Assembly (NCBI GenBank): GCA_905479505.1
Contig: CAJQMS010000023.1
Coordinates: forward strand, 1 to 5,951
Length of the DNA stretch: 5,951 bases
Source of the DNA: an uncultured Burkholderiales Genera incertae sedis bacterium
GTDB lineage: Bacteria; Pseudomonadota; Gammaproteobacteria; Burkholderiales; Eutrophovitaceae
Direction of reading: 5' to 3'
Positions within the stretch are counted from its first letter, which is position 1. Each line of letters begins with the position of its first letter. Under the pieces are notes generated by a model. It did not search any database and had not been told where the DNA came from. It worked only from the letters and a program-made list of their open reading frames with translations. Positions 1 through 4,824 of the stretch are shown here, one piece after another. The position numbers were made by a program, and so were the translations under genes.

Positions 1-2
1 CC

Positions 3-41
3 ATCACCGAAGTAAAAAGAATGAGTAAGGAAATATATTGA
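3..41 (+). CDS. possible C-terminal tail of a gene entering from the left
   Basis: Reading frame 3 is open from the left edge and ends at the TGA at 39-41, giving the tail ITEVKRMSKEIY. The stretch is charged and lysine-rich, as is common at protein C-termini. Twelve codons are too few to identify a family or to prove that this is coding. If it is real, the gene runs in the same direction as the TetR-family gene and ends about 255 bases upstream of it. The alternative is plain non-coding DNA. Confidence 0.25.
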   Translation: MTEVKRMSKEIY

Positions 42-295
42 TAGGCTGTGAGTTTGTCAACATTACTAAAATTCGGGTAACTTTAAATCGCCACTATACT
101 TTTATATCCGTCAAATTAAGCAAGATAGTGCTTAAAAGTAAGCAATTTTCATTCATTAACGTAGATGACAGGTGTATAGTTTGCAAAAAAAAGCGGATAG
201 AACGTAATGTATGTGTAGTGTTCGCGTCGCAGTCTAATCGAGTAGTGAGAATCAGGGACTGTAAAAAATAACATTAAGAGCAATTTGGGAGAACC
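42..295 (+). promoter_or_regulatory. AT-rich leader region of the TetR-family gene
   Basis: No convincing gene lies here. A TTG-initiated frame (38-271) is open, but its product is basic, low in complexity and matches nothing I know. Candidate sigma-70 elements for the downstream regulator are TTCATT at 152-157 with TATAGT at 175-180 (17-base spacer), and an isolated TATACT at 95-100 without a good -35. A Shine-Dalgarno site GGGAGA sits at 287-292, four to five bases before the ATG at 296. I found no clear palindromic TetR-type operator in this stretch. Autoregulation, common for the family, is therefore not visible here. Confidence 0.3.
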
Positions 296-964
296 ATGGG
301 TAGGCCGAAGTTATTGGATCGAGATAAGGTCGTGGATGTGGCCATGTGTAATTATTGGCGGCACGGTATCGATAACGTCGGTATGGCCAAGATAGCTCGG
401 TTATCTGGTTTTGACCGTGCGGGTATCTATAAGGAGTTTGATGGCGAATCTGGCTTGGTAAACGCGGTGATTGACAAGTATGCCAATGAGCATGTTTTAC
501 CGAGGGTTCTTATATTAGAGGCTTGTGAATCACCGACCATGGCGGTCAAGTTGATTATAGATGCATTTATCTTTGATAATGTCCTAAAAGACCTGTCCAC
601 TTATGGGATAGAAGACGTCAATTTAAAATGGCCTGAGCCCCCGCAAAAAGCCAAGGGATGCTGCTTTTACGGTCTAGTGATTTCTGACTCAATCCTAGAC
701 ATGGGATCAAAGACGCAGAAGAAAATAAAAGAGATGGATGAGAAAAGTCGACAGCTCATGTTCGGTGTTTTTGAAAAAGCGGAAACTACAGACTTGTTGC
801 GGAAGGGAGTCACGGCAATAACTGCTCATGAGTTTTATGAGGACCAAATGCTGCTTCTACAGCTGATGCGCAACCGTAATTATGATGAGCCCAGAATGAT
901 CGCAGCGAGGAATTTTATGCTGAACAGTATGTTTAAGGAGCATGTTTTAAGCGAGAAGCAGTGA
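296..964 (+). CDS. TetR/AcrR-family transcriptional regulator
   Basis: A 222-residue cytosolic DNA-binding repressor-type protein of typical TetR length. The N-terminus MGRPKLLDRDKVVDVAM matches the common opening of the family (Met-Gly-Arg-Pro, then the first helix). Residues about 29-48 form the helix-turn-helix, ending in the GIYKEF segment that corresponds to the usual YxxF signature. The residues after it read DGESG where most relatives have a Lys-Glu pair, a mild departure. The rest should be the helical ligand-binding and dimer domain; a GCCFYG segment near residue 121 resembles the GC motif of TetR proteins with an FWxxGY-type first helix. Start: ATG with GGGAGA just upstream. Its last codon is 35 bases from the end of the convergent DUF4396 gene, with no strong hairpin between. 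Target and ligand cannot be read from sequence; neither neighbour is an obvious efflux pump or enzyme target. Confidence 0.88.
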   Translation: MGRPKLLDRDKVVDVAMCNYWRHGIDNVGMAKIARLSGFDRAGIYKEFDGESGLVNAVIDKYANEHVLPRVLILEACESPTMAVKLIIDAFIFDNVLKDLSTYGIEDVNLKWPEPPQKAKGCCFYGLVISDSILDMGSKTQKKIKEMDEKSRQLMFGVFEKAETTDLLRKGVTAITAHEFYEDQMLLLQLMRNRNYDEPRMIAARNFMLNSMFKEHVLSEKQ

Positions 965-999
965 TATCCATCTGAGGCATTGTCAGTCTGACGTCTTAT

Positions 1000-1434
1000 T
1001 CAGTGACATGATTTTCCGAGCGCTTTAAGTCGCCAATAATTGTATGGTAGTGGCGTGATAAATCCAGCAACCAGCATGGGTGGAATGACCCACCAAGTCA
1101 GGACCGCGCCGCCGGTCAAAAACACATCAGTTAAGTTCATCGCGAGTTCCATCCCAATCATCGAAATAAGCGACATCCCGATCGCGGTGTGAAAGGCGTT
1201 GTACAGTGGCATTTGTCGACTGAGAATGATGGTCTCGAGTGCAATCGAAGTTAAAAGTCCGTTGATGATCGCCAAAGTCATGATCAGCCATACCGGCCAA
1301 TCAAGCCCAGCCCATTGAGCCGCTGCAATAGTCCCAAAATCCCCAATTGAGCACCCAAGTAGGCACCATAACGTATTTTGTGACGCCCTTTTCCATGTGT
1401 GCGGGCAGGTCCAGTTGATTCTAAGCATGTGCAT
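1000..1434 (-). CDS. DUF4396 small membrane protein with conserved Cys/His
   Basis: A 144-residue inner-membrane protein that I assign to DUF4396 from two segments. One is CLLGCSIGD at residues 24-32, a double-cysteine motif followed by Gly-Asp. The other is the C-terminus, GFITPLPYNYWRLKALGKSCH, in which the Pro-Tyr-Asn-Tyr block and the terminal Cys-His pair are family hallmarks. Four hydrophobic helices are visible at roughly residues 23-42, 46-70, 80-100 and 107-128, with His82, Met and Glu residues in the third (HTAIGMSL, GMELAM). The biochemical function of the family is not established; the Cys, His and Met residues would suit a metal or redox role, which is inference. The ATG at 1434 lacks a clear Shine-Dalgarno site; a second ATG two codons in (1428) is equally possible, and an in-frame stop lies about 30 bases upstream. 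It is monocistronic and converges on the TetR-family gene. Confidence 0.82.
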   Translation of the reverse strand: MHMLRINWTCPHTWKRASQNTLWCLLGCSIGDFGTIAAAQWAGLDWPVWLIMTLAIINGLLTSIALETIILSRQMPLYNAFHTAIGMSLISMIGMELAMNLTDVFLTGGAVLTWWVIPPMLVAGFITPLPYNYWRLKALGKSCH

Positions 1435-1586
1435 TAATGACAGTAGTGATTGAGGATAAAGCTATAGCTAGCAGTGAATCGTAGACTACAACGTACAACG
1501 GTGCTCCAGTTATTCTGAGTGTCGAGCGTTGCACTGGTTCAGTTTTTGTCGTTTAAGTCGAGGTTGATTCGTTTTTAGAATAAAAA
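1435..1586. promoter_or_regulatory. spacer upstream of the DUF4396 gene
   Basis: This stretch must hold the promoter of the minus-strand DUF4396 gene, but no hexamer pair stands out. Two small repeats are visible: a perfect 10-base palindrome AGCTATAGCT at 1460-1469, about 25 bases before the start codon, and a tandem repeat of TACAACG at 1487-1493 and 1494-1500. Either could be a protein-binding site or chance. Confidence 0.25.
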
Positions 1587-1614
1587 AAAGGCGCCGCACG
1601 AATGCGGCGCCTTT
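1582..1614 (-). terminator. intrinsic terminator of the cytochrome/dehydrogenase operon
   Basis: A perfect 12-base-pair stem (1587-1598 with 1603-1614), GC-rich in its core, closes a four-base loop that reads TTCG on the minus strand. On that strand the stem runs into an unbroken run of eight T residues (complement of the A tract 1582-1589). It begins 23 bases after the stop codon of the dehydrogenase gene. On the plus strand the bases after the stem are mixed (TTTCTCTAA), so it is mainly a minus-strand terminator. Confidence 0.95.
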
Positions 1615-1637
1615 CTCTAACAAGGGTAGCTAATAAA

Positions 1638-2936
1638 TTACTTAGCTGTGATCTTGTAGATTTCGCCTTCGTCAGTGTTTGCGTACAAAGCACCGTCAGG
1701 ACCCATCGTTACACCGCGGTAACGCTTGGTCTCAACTGGAAGATGAATAACGCTTCTAATTGACTCGCCGTTTTGAGCGATATCATATACGTCAAGGCGC
1801 ATACCTGCTGGTGTGCCACCAAACGCAATACCCATGATGCCGACAACTGCACGGCCTTCATACATTCCCCACTGGCTACCTTCTAGGAAAGCAATAGAAG
1901 ATGTTCCCTGTGAGTAACCATTGTTCTGCCATGCTGGCTTCATTAGGTCTGGGAATCGTGTATCACTCATAGGCATATAAGCGGCACGAACTGCTGGGAT
2001 AACACCTTTCTTTTGGTTAGGCATATATCCGCAGTACTCGTCTGGGCAATCACCACGTCCACCAACGTTTTGCTGTGGATCCCATCCGCCGTTTTTACCA
2101 TTGCTGAGCATAGTTAGCTCATCATTGTGCCAAGGTCCGTGCTCAGCTGTAAATACTTCGCCGTCTGCACGGAAAGCAATACCCTGAACGTTTCGATGAC
2201 CGTATGTGTAGATACGCTTATCGTAACCTTTAGGTGGGTTGTTTCCTGGATGTGCATTACCGTCTGTATCGATTCTCAACACTTTTCCACAGATCAAAGT
2301 AGGTGACTGTGGGCAAACGCCTCTGTGACGATCACCAGTGGTAATCCATAACGCTCCGTCAGGACCGAAGGTAGGTCGGTTTCCGTTGTGCGCACCGTTT
2401 CCACCAAATGGGTGGTTAGATTCGAATGGCTTGAACTGGATATCTTGAACGATATCTGTACGACCTGAAACGCTCTTCATGTCTTTGCTGACTTCGAACC
2501 GCATTACGATGTTTCCATCACAACGCTCGAAATTAGTCTTGCAGCCATTACCATGATACTTGGTAGATGCTGAAGCAACGTAGATTCGATGGTTATTAGC
2601 AAAGTCAGGGTCAACTGCTAGACCGAGCATTCCTGCTTGGTTTGAGCAATGAAGATCTGAACCCATATCGGCGTAGCCGCTAGAGTCTTTCATGCCGTAT
2701 AGCGCGTGAACATCTCCGTTAGGCATTCTGACGCTGAAACCCTTACACTTTTCAGTGAAGAACATCGTTCCGTCATCAAGAAATGCAACATCCCAAGGAT
2801 TCTCTAAGCCTGTAAGAACAGCTTCCTGGGTAATGGTTGGTACCACAGCGCTTTTATGGCCGTGGTGCCCAGCGTTAGCTGACGTTGCAAAAATCGCAAC
2901 AGCCGACACCATAAGGGCTAGATATTTATTAATCAT
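1638..2936 (-). CDS. secreted PQQ-dependent sugar (aldose-type) dehydrogenase
   Basis: A 432-residue exported beta-propeller enzyme of the soluble glucose/aldose dehydrogenase family (GSDH domain; E. coli YliI/Asd is a relative). It is expected to oxidise aldoses to lactones in the periplasm with PQQ and calcium. The signal peptide is residues 1-22, with an Ala-Asn-Ala cleavage site. Family blocks appear in order: LENPWDVAFLDDG (44-56), GMLGLAVDPDF (102-112), GAHNGNRPTFGPDGALW (181-197, containing His183, the likely catalytic base), GKVLRIDTDGN (217-227), YGHRNVQGIAF (245-255), AEHGPWHNDEL (264-274), GPDGALY (412-418). The mature chain begins GHHGHK and holds eight cysteines (64, 97, 132, 139, 208, 216, 297, 302), suggesting disulfides. 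Start: ATG preceded by GGAGGAA (2941-2947). It lies 31 bases downstream of the cytochrome c gene in an evident operon and ends before a strong terminator. The substrate is not predictable; no PQQ-synthesis gene is nearby. Confidence 0.9.
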   Translation of the reverse strand: MINKYLALMVSAVAIFATSANAGHHGHKSAVVPTITQEAVLTGLENPWDVAFLDDGTMFFTEKCKGFSVRMPNGDVHALYGMKDSSGYADMGSDLHCSNQAGMLGLAVDPDFANNHRIYVASASTKYHGNGCKTNFERCDGNIVMRFEVSKDMKSVSGRTDIVQDIQFKPFESNHPFGGNGAHNGNRPTFGPDGALWITTGDRHRGVCPQSPTLICGKVLRIDTDGNAHPGNNPPKGYDKRIYTYGHRNVQGIAFRADGEVFTAEHGPWHNDELTMLSNGKNGGWDPQQNVGGRGDCPDEYCGYMPNQKKGVIPAVRAAYMPMSDTRFPDLMKPAWQNNGYSQGTSSIAFLEGSQWGMYEGRAVVGIMGIAFGGTPAGMRLDVYDIAQNGESIRSVIHLPVETKRYRGVTMGPDGALYANTDEGEIYKITAK

Positions 2937-2967
2937 ATACTTCCTCCAGTATTAATCACTAATTAGT

Positions 2968-3279
2968 TTATAAACTTGATAAGTACGCTGCTAAGTTGGC
3001 TATTTCCTCATCCGAGAGGGGTTCCGCGTTCATGATCATAAGATCAGAATTTGGACCTATTCTTGTCCCTGCGCGGTACGTTTCCAGTTTGTCGATTAAA
3101 TAAGCTACTTCTTTACCGGCCAGTTTAGGATAGCTAGCCATCCCTTTTCCCGCTTGTCCGTGGCAAATGAAACAGTTCACCCCGTAGCGTGTTTCCCCGG
3201 CCGCAATGTCTCCGCTTGTGGCAGAACTTGCGTAAACAGTAATGAATATAGATAAAAAACCAAAAACCAAACTTTTCAT
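2968..3279 (-). CDS. small periplasmic class I cytochrome c
   Basis: A 103-residue monohaem cytochrome. Residues 1-20 form a signal peptide (MKSLVFGFLSIFI..., cleavage near ASSA). The haem is attached at CFICH (residues 36-40, His40 the proximal ligand); the distal ligand is probably Met83, or Met81. The C-terminal helix LSDEEIANLAAYLSSL is typical of the c-553/c4-like class I cytochromes, and the mature length of about 83 residues matches one c4 domain. Start: ATG with a strong GGGGAG site (3284-3289), four bases upstream. It is the first gene of the operon with the PQQ dehydrogenase, 31 bases ahead of it. This makes it a likely electron acceptor carrying electrons from that enzyme to a terminal oxidase; the pairing is inferred from context. 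The leader can fold into a hairpin at 3312-3343. Confidence 0.93.
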   Translation of the reverse strand: MKSLVFGFLSIFITVYASSATSGDIAAGETRYGVNCFICHGQAGKGMASYPKLAGKEVAYLIDKLETYRAGTRIGPNSDLMIMNAEPLSDEEIANLAAYLSSL

Positions 3280-3311
3280 GAAACTCCCCGTGACTTGTAG
3301 AACTCAAATAC

Positions 3312-3343
3312 CCAATGAATCCGAAGATTCACCGGTCTATTGG
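3312..3343 (-). promoter_or_regulatory. structured mRNA leader with a cUUCGg hairpin
   Basis: On the minus strand TGAATC and GATTCA (3331-3326 and 3321-3316) are perfectly complementary and enclose TTCG with a C-G closing pair, the well-known extra-stable tetraloop. Outer bases CCAA (3343-3340) and TTGG (3315-3312) can add four more pairs, leaving an eight-base bulge on one side. The structure ends 36 bases before the cytochrome c start codon. It might stabilise the 5' end or affect translation; which, if either, is unknown. Confidence 0.45.
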
Positions 3344-3349
3344 AAAATG

Positions 3350-3378
3350 CTGATAACAAAACAGCGCTACTAAAACAA
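3350..3378 (-). promoter_or_regulatory. candidate promoter of the cytochrome/dehydrogenase operon
   Basis: Read on the minus strand, TTGTTT (3378-3373) and TATCAG (3355-3350) are separated by exactly 17 bases. Matches to consensus are three and four of six, so this is weak. The predicted transcript start, near 3343, falls at the base of the leader hairpin and gives a leader of about 64 bases. No better pair was found upstream of the operon. Confidence 0.3.
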
Positions 3379-3553
3379 ATAGGTTTGAAGCCATCTATTT
3401 AAGTTATTAGATATTAGAAAATCTAGGGGGAAAAGGAAAGCGAAAAAGCGCAGATTATGAAATATAAGTGAATTTTTCGTAATTTAATTACTTATATGAA
3501 ATAAAGTTCTTATATTTTTTGAAAGAATTGCTCCAGTAGCGAGTTTTTAATTA

Positions 3554-3730
3554 ATGCGGTTTAACATTCGGTCATTATATATGAATAAAAATACATATAT
3601 CAATCAGTTAGCTAGTCACAATTCGGTAGTGAATTCTACTCGTGATGACTACCTCATAGCCTTGCTTACGCGAATTTTGTGTAGGGTCAAAACGGTCGAT
3701 GAAATTATGCAAACAACGAGGCACAGATGA
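3554..3730 (+). CDS. possible overlooked small protein, overlaps next gene by ATGA
   Basis: An open frame begins at ATG 3554 (58 residues) or ATG 3581 (49 residues, starting MNKNTYINQLASHNS) and ends at TGA 3728-3730. That stop overlaps the ATG of the next gene as ATGA, the classic arrangement for translational coupling. The second half, roughly DDYLIALLTRILCRVKTVDEIM, could form an amphipathic helix; no signal peptide or membrane segment is seen and I recognise no family. Codon use (ATA, AGG, AGA) resembles the following gene. Against it: neither ATG has a convincing ribosome site (only GAG at 3541-3543, ten bases before the first), and a short frame can be open by chance. The stop-start overlap is the main support. 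Confidence 0.4.
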   Translation: MRFNIRSLYMNKNTYINQLASHNSVVNSTRDDYLIALLTRILCRVKTVDEIMQTTRHR

Positions 3731-3936
3731 GCCATATTTACGTAATACTTATCGGAGTACTTATACTTTTTTTAGCCGCTTATGCCGCACTTTATTTTAA
3801 GATCATAAAGTTAAACGCGAAGATTAGAGACCTGCAGCGGGAAATGCTCTGGTTAAAGCGTAGGCACGGTCTTTTTGAGGGGTTACCTAAAGATTATGCG
3901 TCGGCGACTTTAGATCAAAAGTGGAACAAAATTTAG
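3727..3936 (+). CDS. small membrane-anchored coiled-coil protein, function unknown
   Basis: A 69-residue protein that I do not recognise. Residues 4-24 form one hydrophobic membrane helix (IYVILIGVLILFLAAYAALYF). It is followed directly by a basic amphipathic helix with a clean heptad pattern (Ile26, Leu29, Ile33, Leu36, Met40, Leu43), which should dimerise as a coiled coil on the cytoplasmic side. A short polar tail with LPKDYASATLDQKW follows. The layout recalls phage-shock-protein-B-like small proteins, but I see no real sequence match and do not assign it. Start: ATG with GAGG at 3718-3721, five bases upstream; the start overlaps the stop of a possible small gene. The gene ends 14 bases from the end of the convergent dioxygenase gene. 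Confidence 0.7.
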   Translation: MSHIYVILIGVLILFLAAYAALYFKIIKLNAKIRDLQREMLWLKRRHGLFEGLPKDYASATLDQKWNKI

Positions 3937-3956
3937 CGGTACGTGAGCCATTACCG
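3937..3956. terminator. weak hairpin at the convergent junction
   Basis: CGGTA (3937-3941) and TACCG (3952-3956) form a five-pair stem with a ten-base loop, immediately after the stop of the small membrane protein gene and overlapping the stop of the dioxygenase gene. On the plus strand it is followed only by TTTG. It might act as a poor terminator for the plus-strand gene; the absence of a real T-run makes this doubtful. Confidence 0.2.
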
Positions 3957-4712
3957 TTTGGCGGACTCGTCTAAAAACGAGTTAGACCTAAGCGTCATGA
4001 CTAACGTGTCACGCCAACCTTCGTTTGCTGTCGGTTGAATGGGTGTGGTTTCATGAATCATTCGTCTGTCGTTAAGTAACAATAATGACCATGGCTCTTT
4101 GAGCGTAAAGCGTTGTCCATTTGGATTGTCGACAGCAAATACTCGTGTCTCTCCGCCTTTTATATTGTTACGGCAGATGAGGAATACAGCGACCCAATCC
4201 ACTCCGTCCCTATGAGCGCCCTCAGGCGTCGGACGTCCGATTCCATGCGTCGTGTCGATTCGAAATTGATGAGTTTCGCCGTACCAGGTGGTCTCACCAT
4301 CTAGCTTTGATGCCAACGATGATAGCCAGGATAGAAGTGATGTCATGACATTGGAGGAAAGTATGTTGGTCTCAATCGGATCGAACCACCGATGCATACC
4401 ACCATGTAACGCGTTGTAAGTCTCTGGCTGCCAATGTGCTCGATGTGGCACGACTTCAATGTCATCGCTAATTATTTTTAAACTCGCGTGTCGTCTTTTT
4501 CTGTAGCGTCCCCCATCTTTTAAATACTGGTCAGGGGTCAACGTATTCCAAGATTCGCTGAACGCGCTCAATTCATGTGAAGAGGTCTTTATAAAAGTAA
4601 GCACGTCTTCCGGGGATACAAGCGCGTAACCGTGTTCTCTGATTGTTCGCTCGAGATCTGTTGGGCGCGTGAACTGGGGATCCAGGGTGTCGGATGTTTT
4701 TTTAGAGTTCAA
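3951..4712 (-). CDS. Fe(II)/2-oxoglutarate dioxygenase, amino-acid hydroxylase/BsmA-like family
   Basis: A 253-residue cytosolic protein of the 2OG-Fe oxygenase family that includes bacterial L-isoleucine 4-hydroxylase and the biofilm-stress protein BsmA (Pfam 2OG-Fe_Oxy_2, judged by eye). The iron triad is His167 and Asp169 in EGAHRDGVDW and His220 in RRMIHETTP; Arg234 in EGWRDTLVM is placed to bind 2-oxoglutarate. GGETRVF (186-192) and LLLNDRRMIHE (211-221) are further family blocks. Length fits the family (about 220-260). Such enzymes hydroxylate free amino acids or related small molecules; the substrate here is unknown. The start is odd: the only initiator giving full length is TTG at 4712, with no Shine-Dalgarno site, an in-frame stop two codons upstream, and a run of seven A in codons 4-6. 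GTG at codon 37, preceded by GGAAG, is a shorter alternative. It is alone on its strand, 112 bases after the exported-protein gene. Confidence 0.82.
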   Translation of the reverse strand: MNSKKTSDTLDPQFTRPTDLERTIREHGYALVSPEDVLTFIKTSSHELSAFSESWNTLTPDQYLKDGGRYRKRRHASLKIISDDIEVVPHRAHWQPETYNALHGGMHRWFDPIETNILSSNVMTSLLSWLSSLASKLDGETTWYGETHQFRIDTTHGIGRPTPEGAHRDGVDWVAVFLICRNNIKGGETRVFAVDNPNGQRFTLKEPWSLLLLNDRRMIHETTPIQPTANEGWRDTLVMTLRSNSFLDESAKR

Positions 4713-4824
4713 AATTTATACGATATTAGGAGTTAAACGAATTATAAATCCAGACAGGTGTTAACGGTTGTTTTCTTTATGTGAGCTTCACTGATTGGTG
4801 TTCAAGTGAAATGACGAAATGTAA
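4713..4824 (-). promoter_or_regulatory. spacer between exported-protein gene and dioxygenase gene
   Basis: An inverted repeat, TTCACT (4787-4792) and AGTGAA (4805-4810), with a 12-base loop could form a hairpin after the exported-protein gene. It has no T-run on either strand, so I do not call a terminator. Near the dioxygenase start the minus strand reads TAATAT and TATAAA, which resemble -10 hexamers, but no -35 element accompanies them. Whether the dioxygenase has its own promoter or is read from upstream is open. Confidence 0.25.

Larger units (their letters stand above)
3280..3553. other. AT-rich spacer between divergent units
   Basis: This stretch contains no gene that I can support. 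It holds the leader and candidate promoter of the minus-strand operon at its left end. Further right lie very AT-rich sequence, an inverted repeat ATATAAGT/ACTTATAT (3462-3469 and 3490-3497) and a third partial copy, CTTATAT, at 3509-3515. TATATT at 3511-3516 is a good -10 match for plus-strand transcription but lacks a clear -35. Confidence 0.5.

Noticed and set aside
38..271. TTG-initiated open frame of 77 codons with AAGGA upstream
   Set aside because: The product is a basic, low-complexity chain without domain or membrane signal, in AT-rich DNA that looks like a promoter region. An open frame of this size is expected by chance.
965..999. Possible bidirectional terminator between the TetR-family and DUF4396 genes (GTCAGTCTGAC)
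   Set aside because: The stem is at most four or five pairs with an impossible or three-base loop and no T-run.
2755..2955. 66-codon frame antisense to the start of the dehydrogenase gene
   Set aside because: It lies almost entirely inside a well-supported gene on the other strand and has no recognisable product.
3577..3600. ATATATG/CATATAT inverted repeat
   Set aside because: A seven-pair, almost purely AT stem in AT-rich DNA with a ten-base loop; not distinguishable from chance.
3965..3982. Hairpin ACTCGT/ACGAGT with six-base loop near the dioxygenase 3' end
   Set aside because: It is inside the coding sequence with no T-run on either strand; probably chance.
4113..4304. 63-codon frame antisense to the dioxygenase gene
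   Set aside because: It is fully inside a gene with an intact catalytic triad on the other strand.
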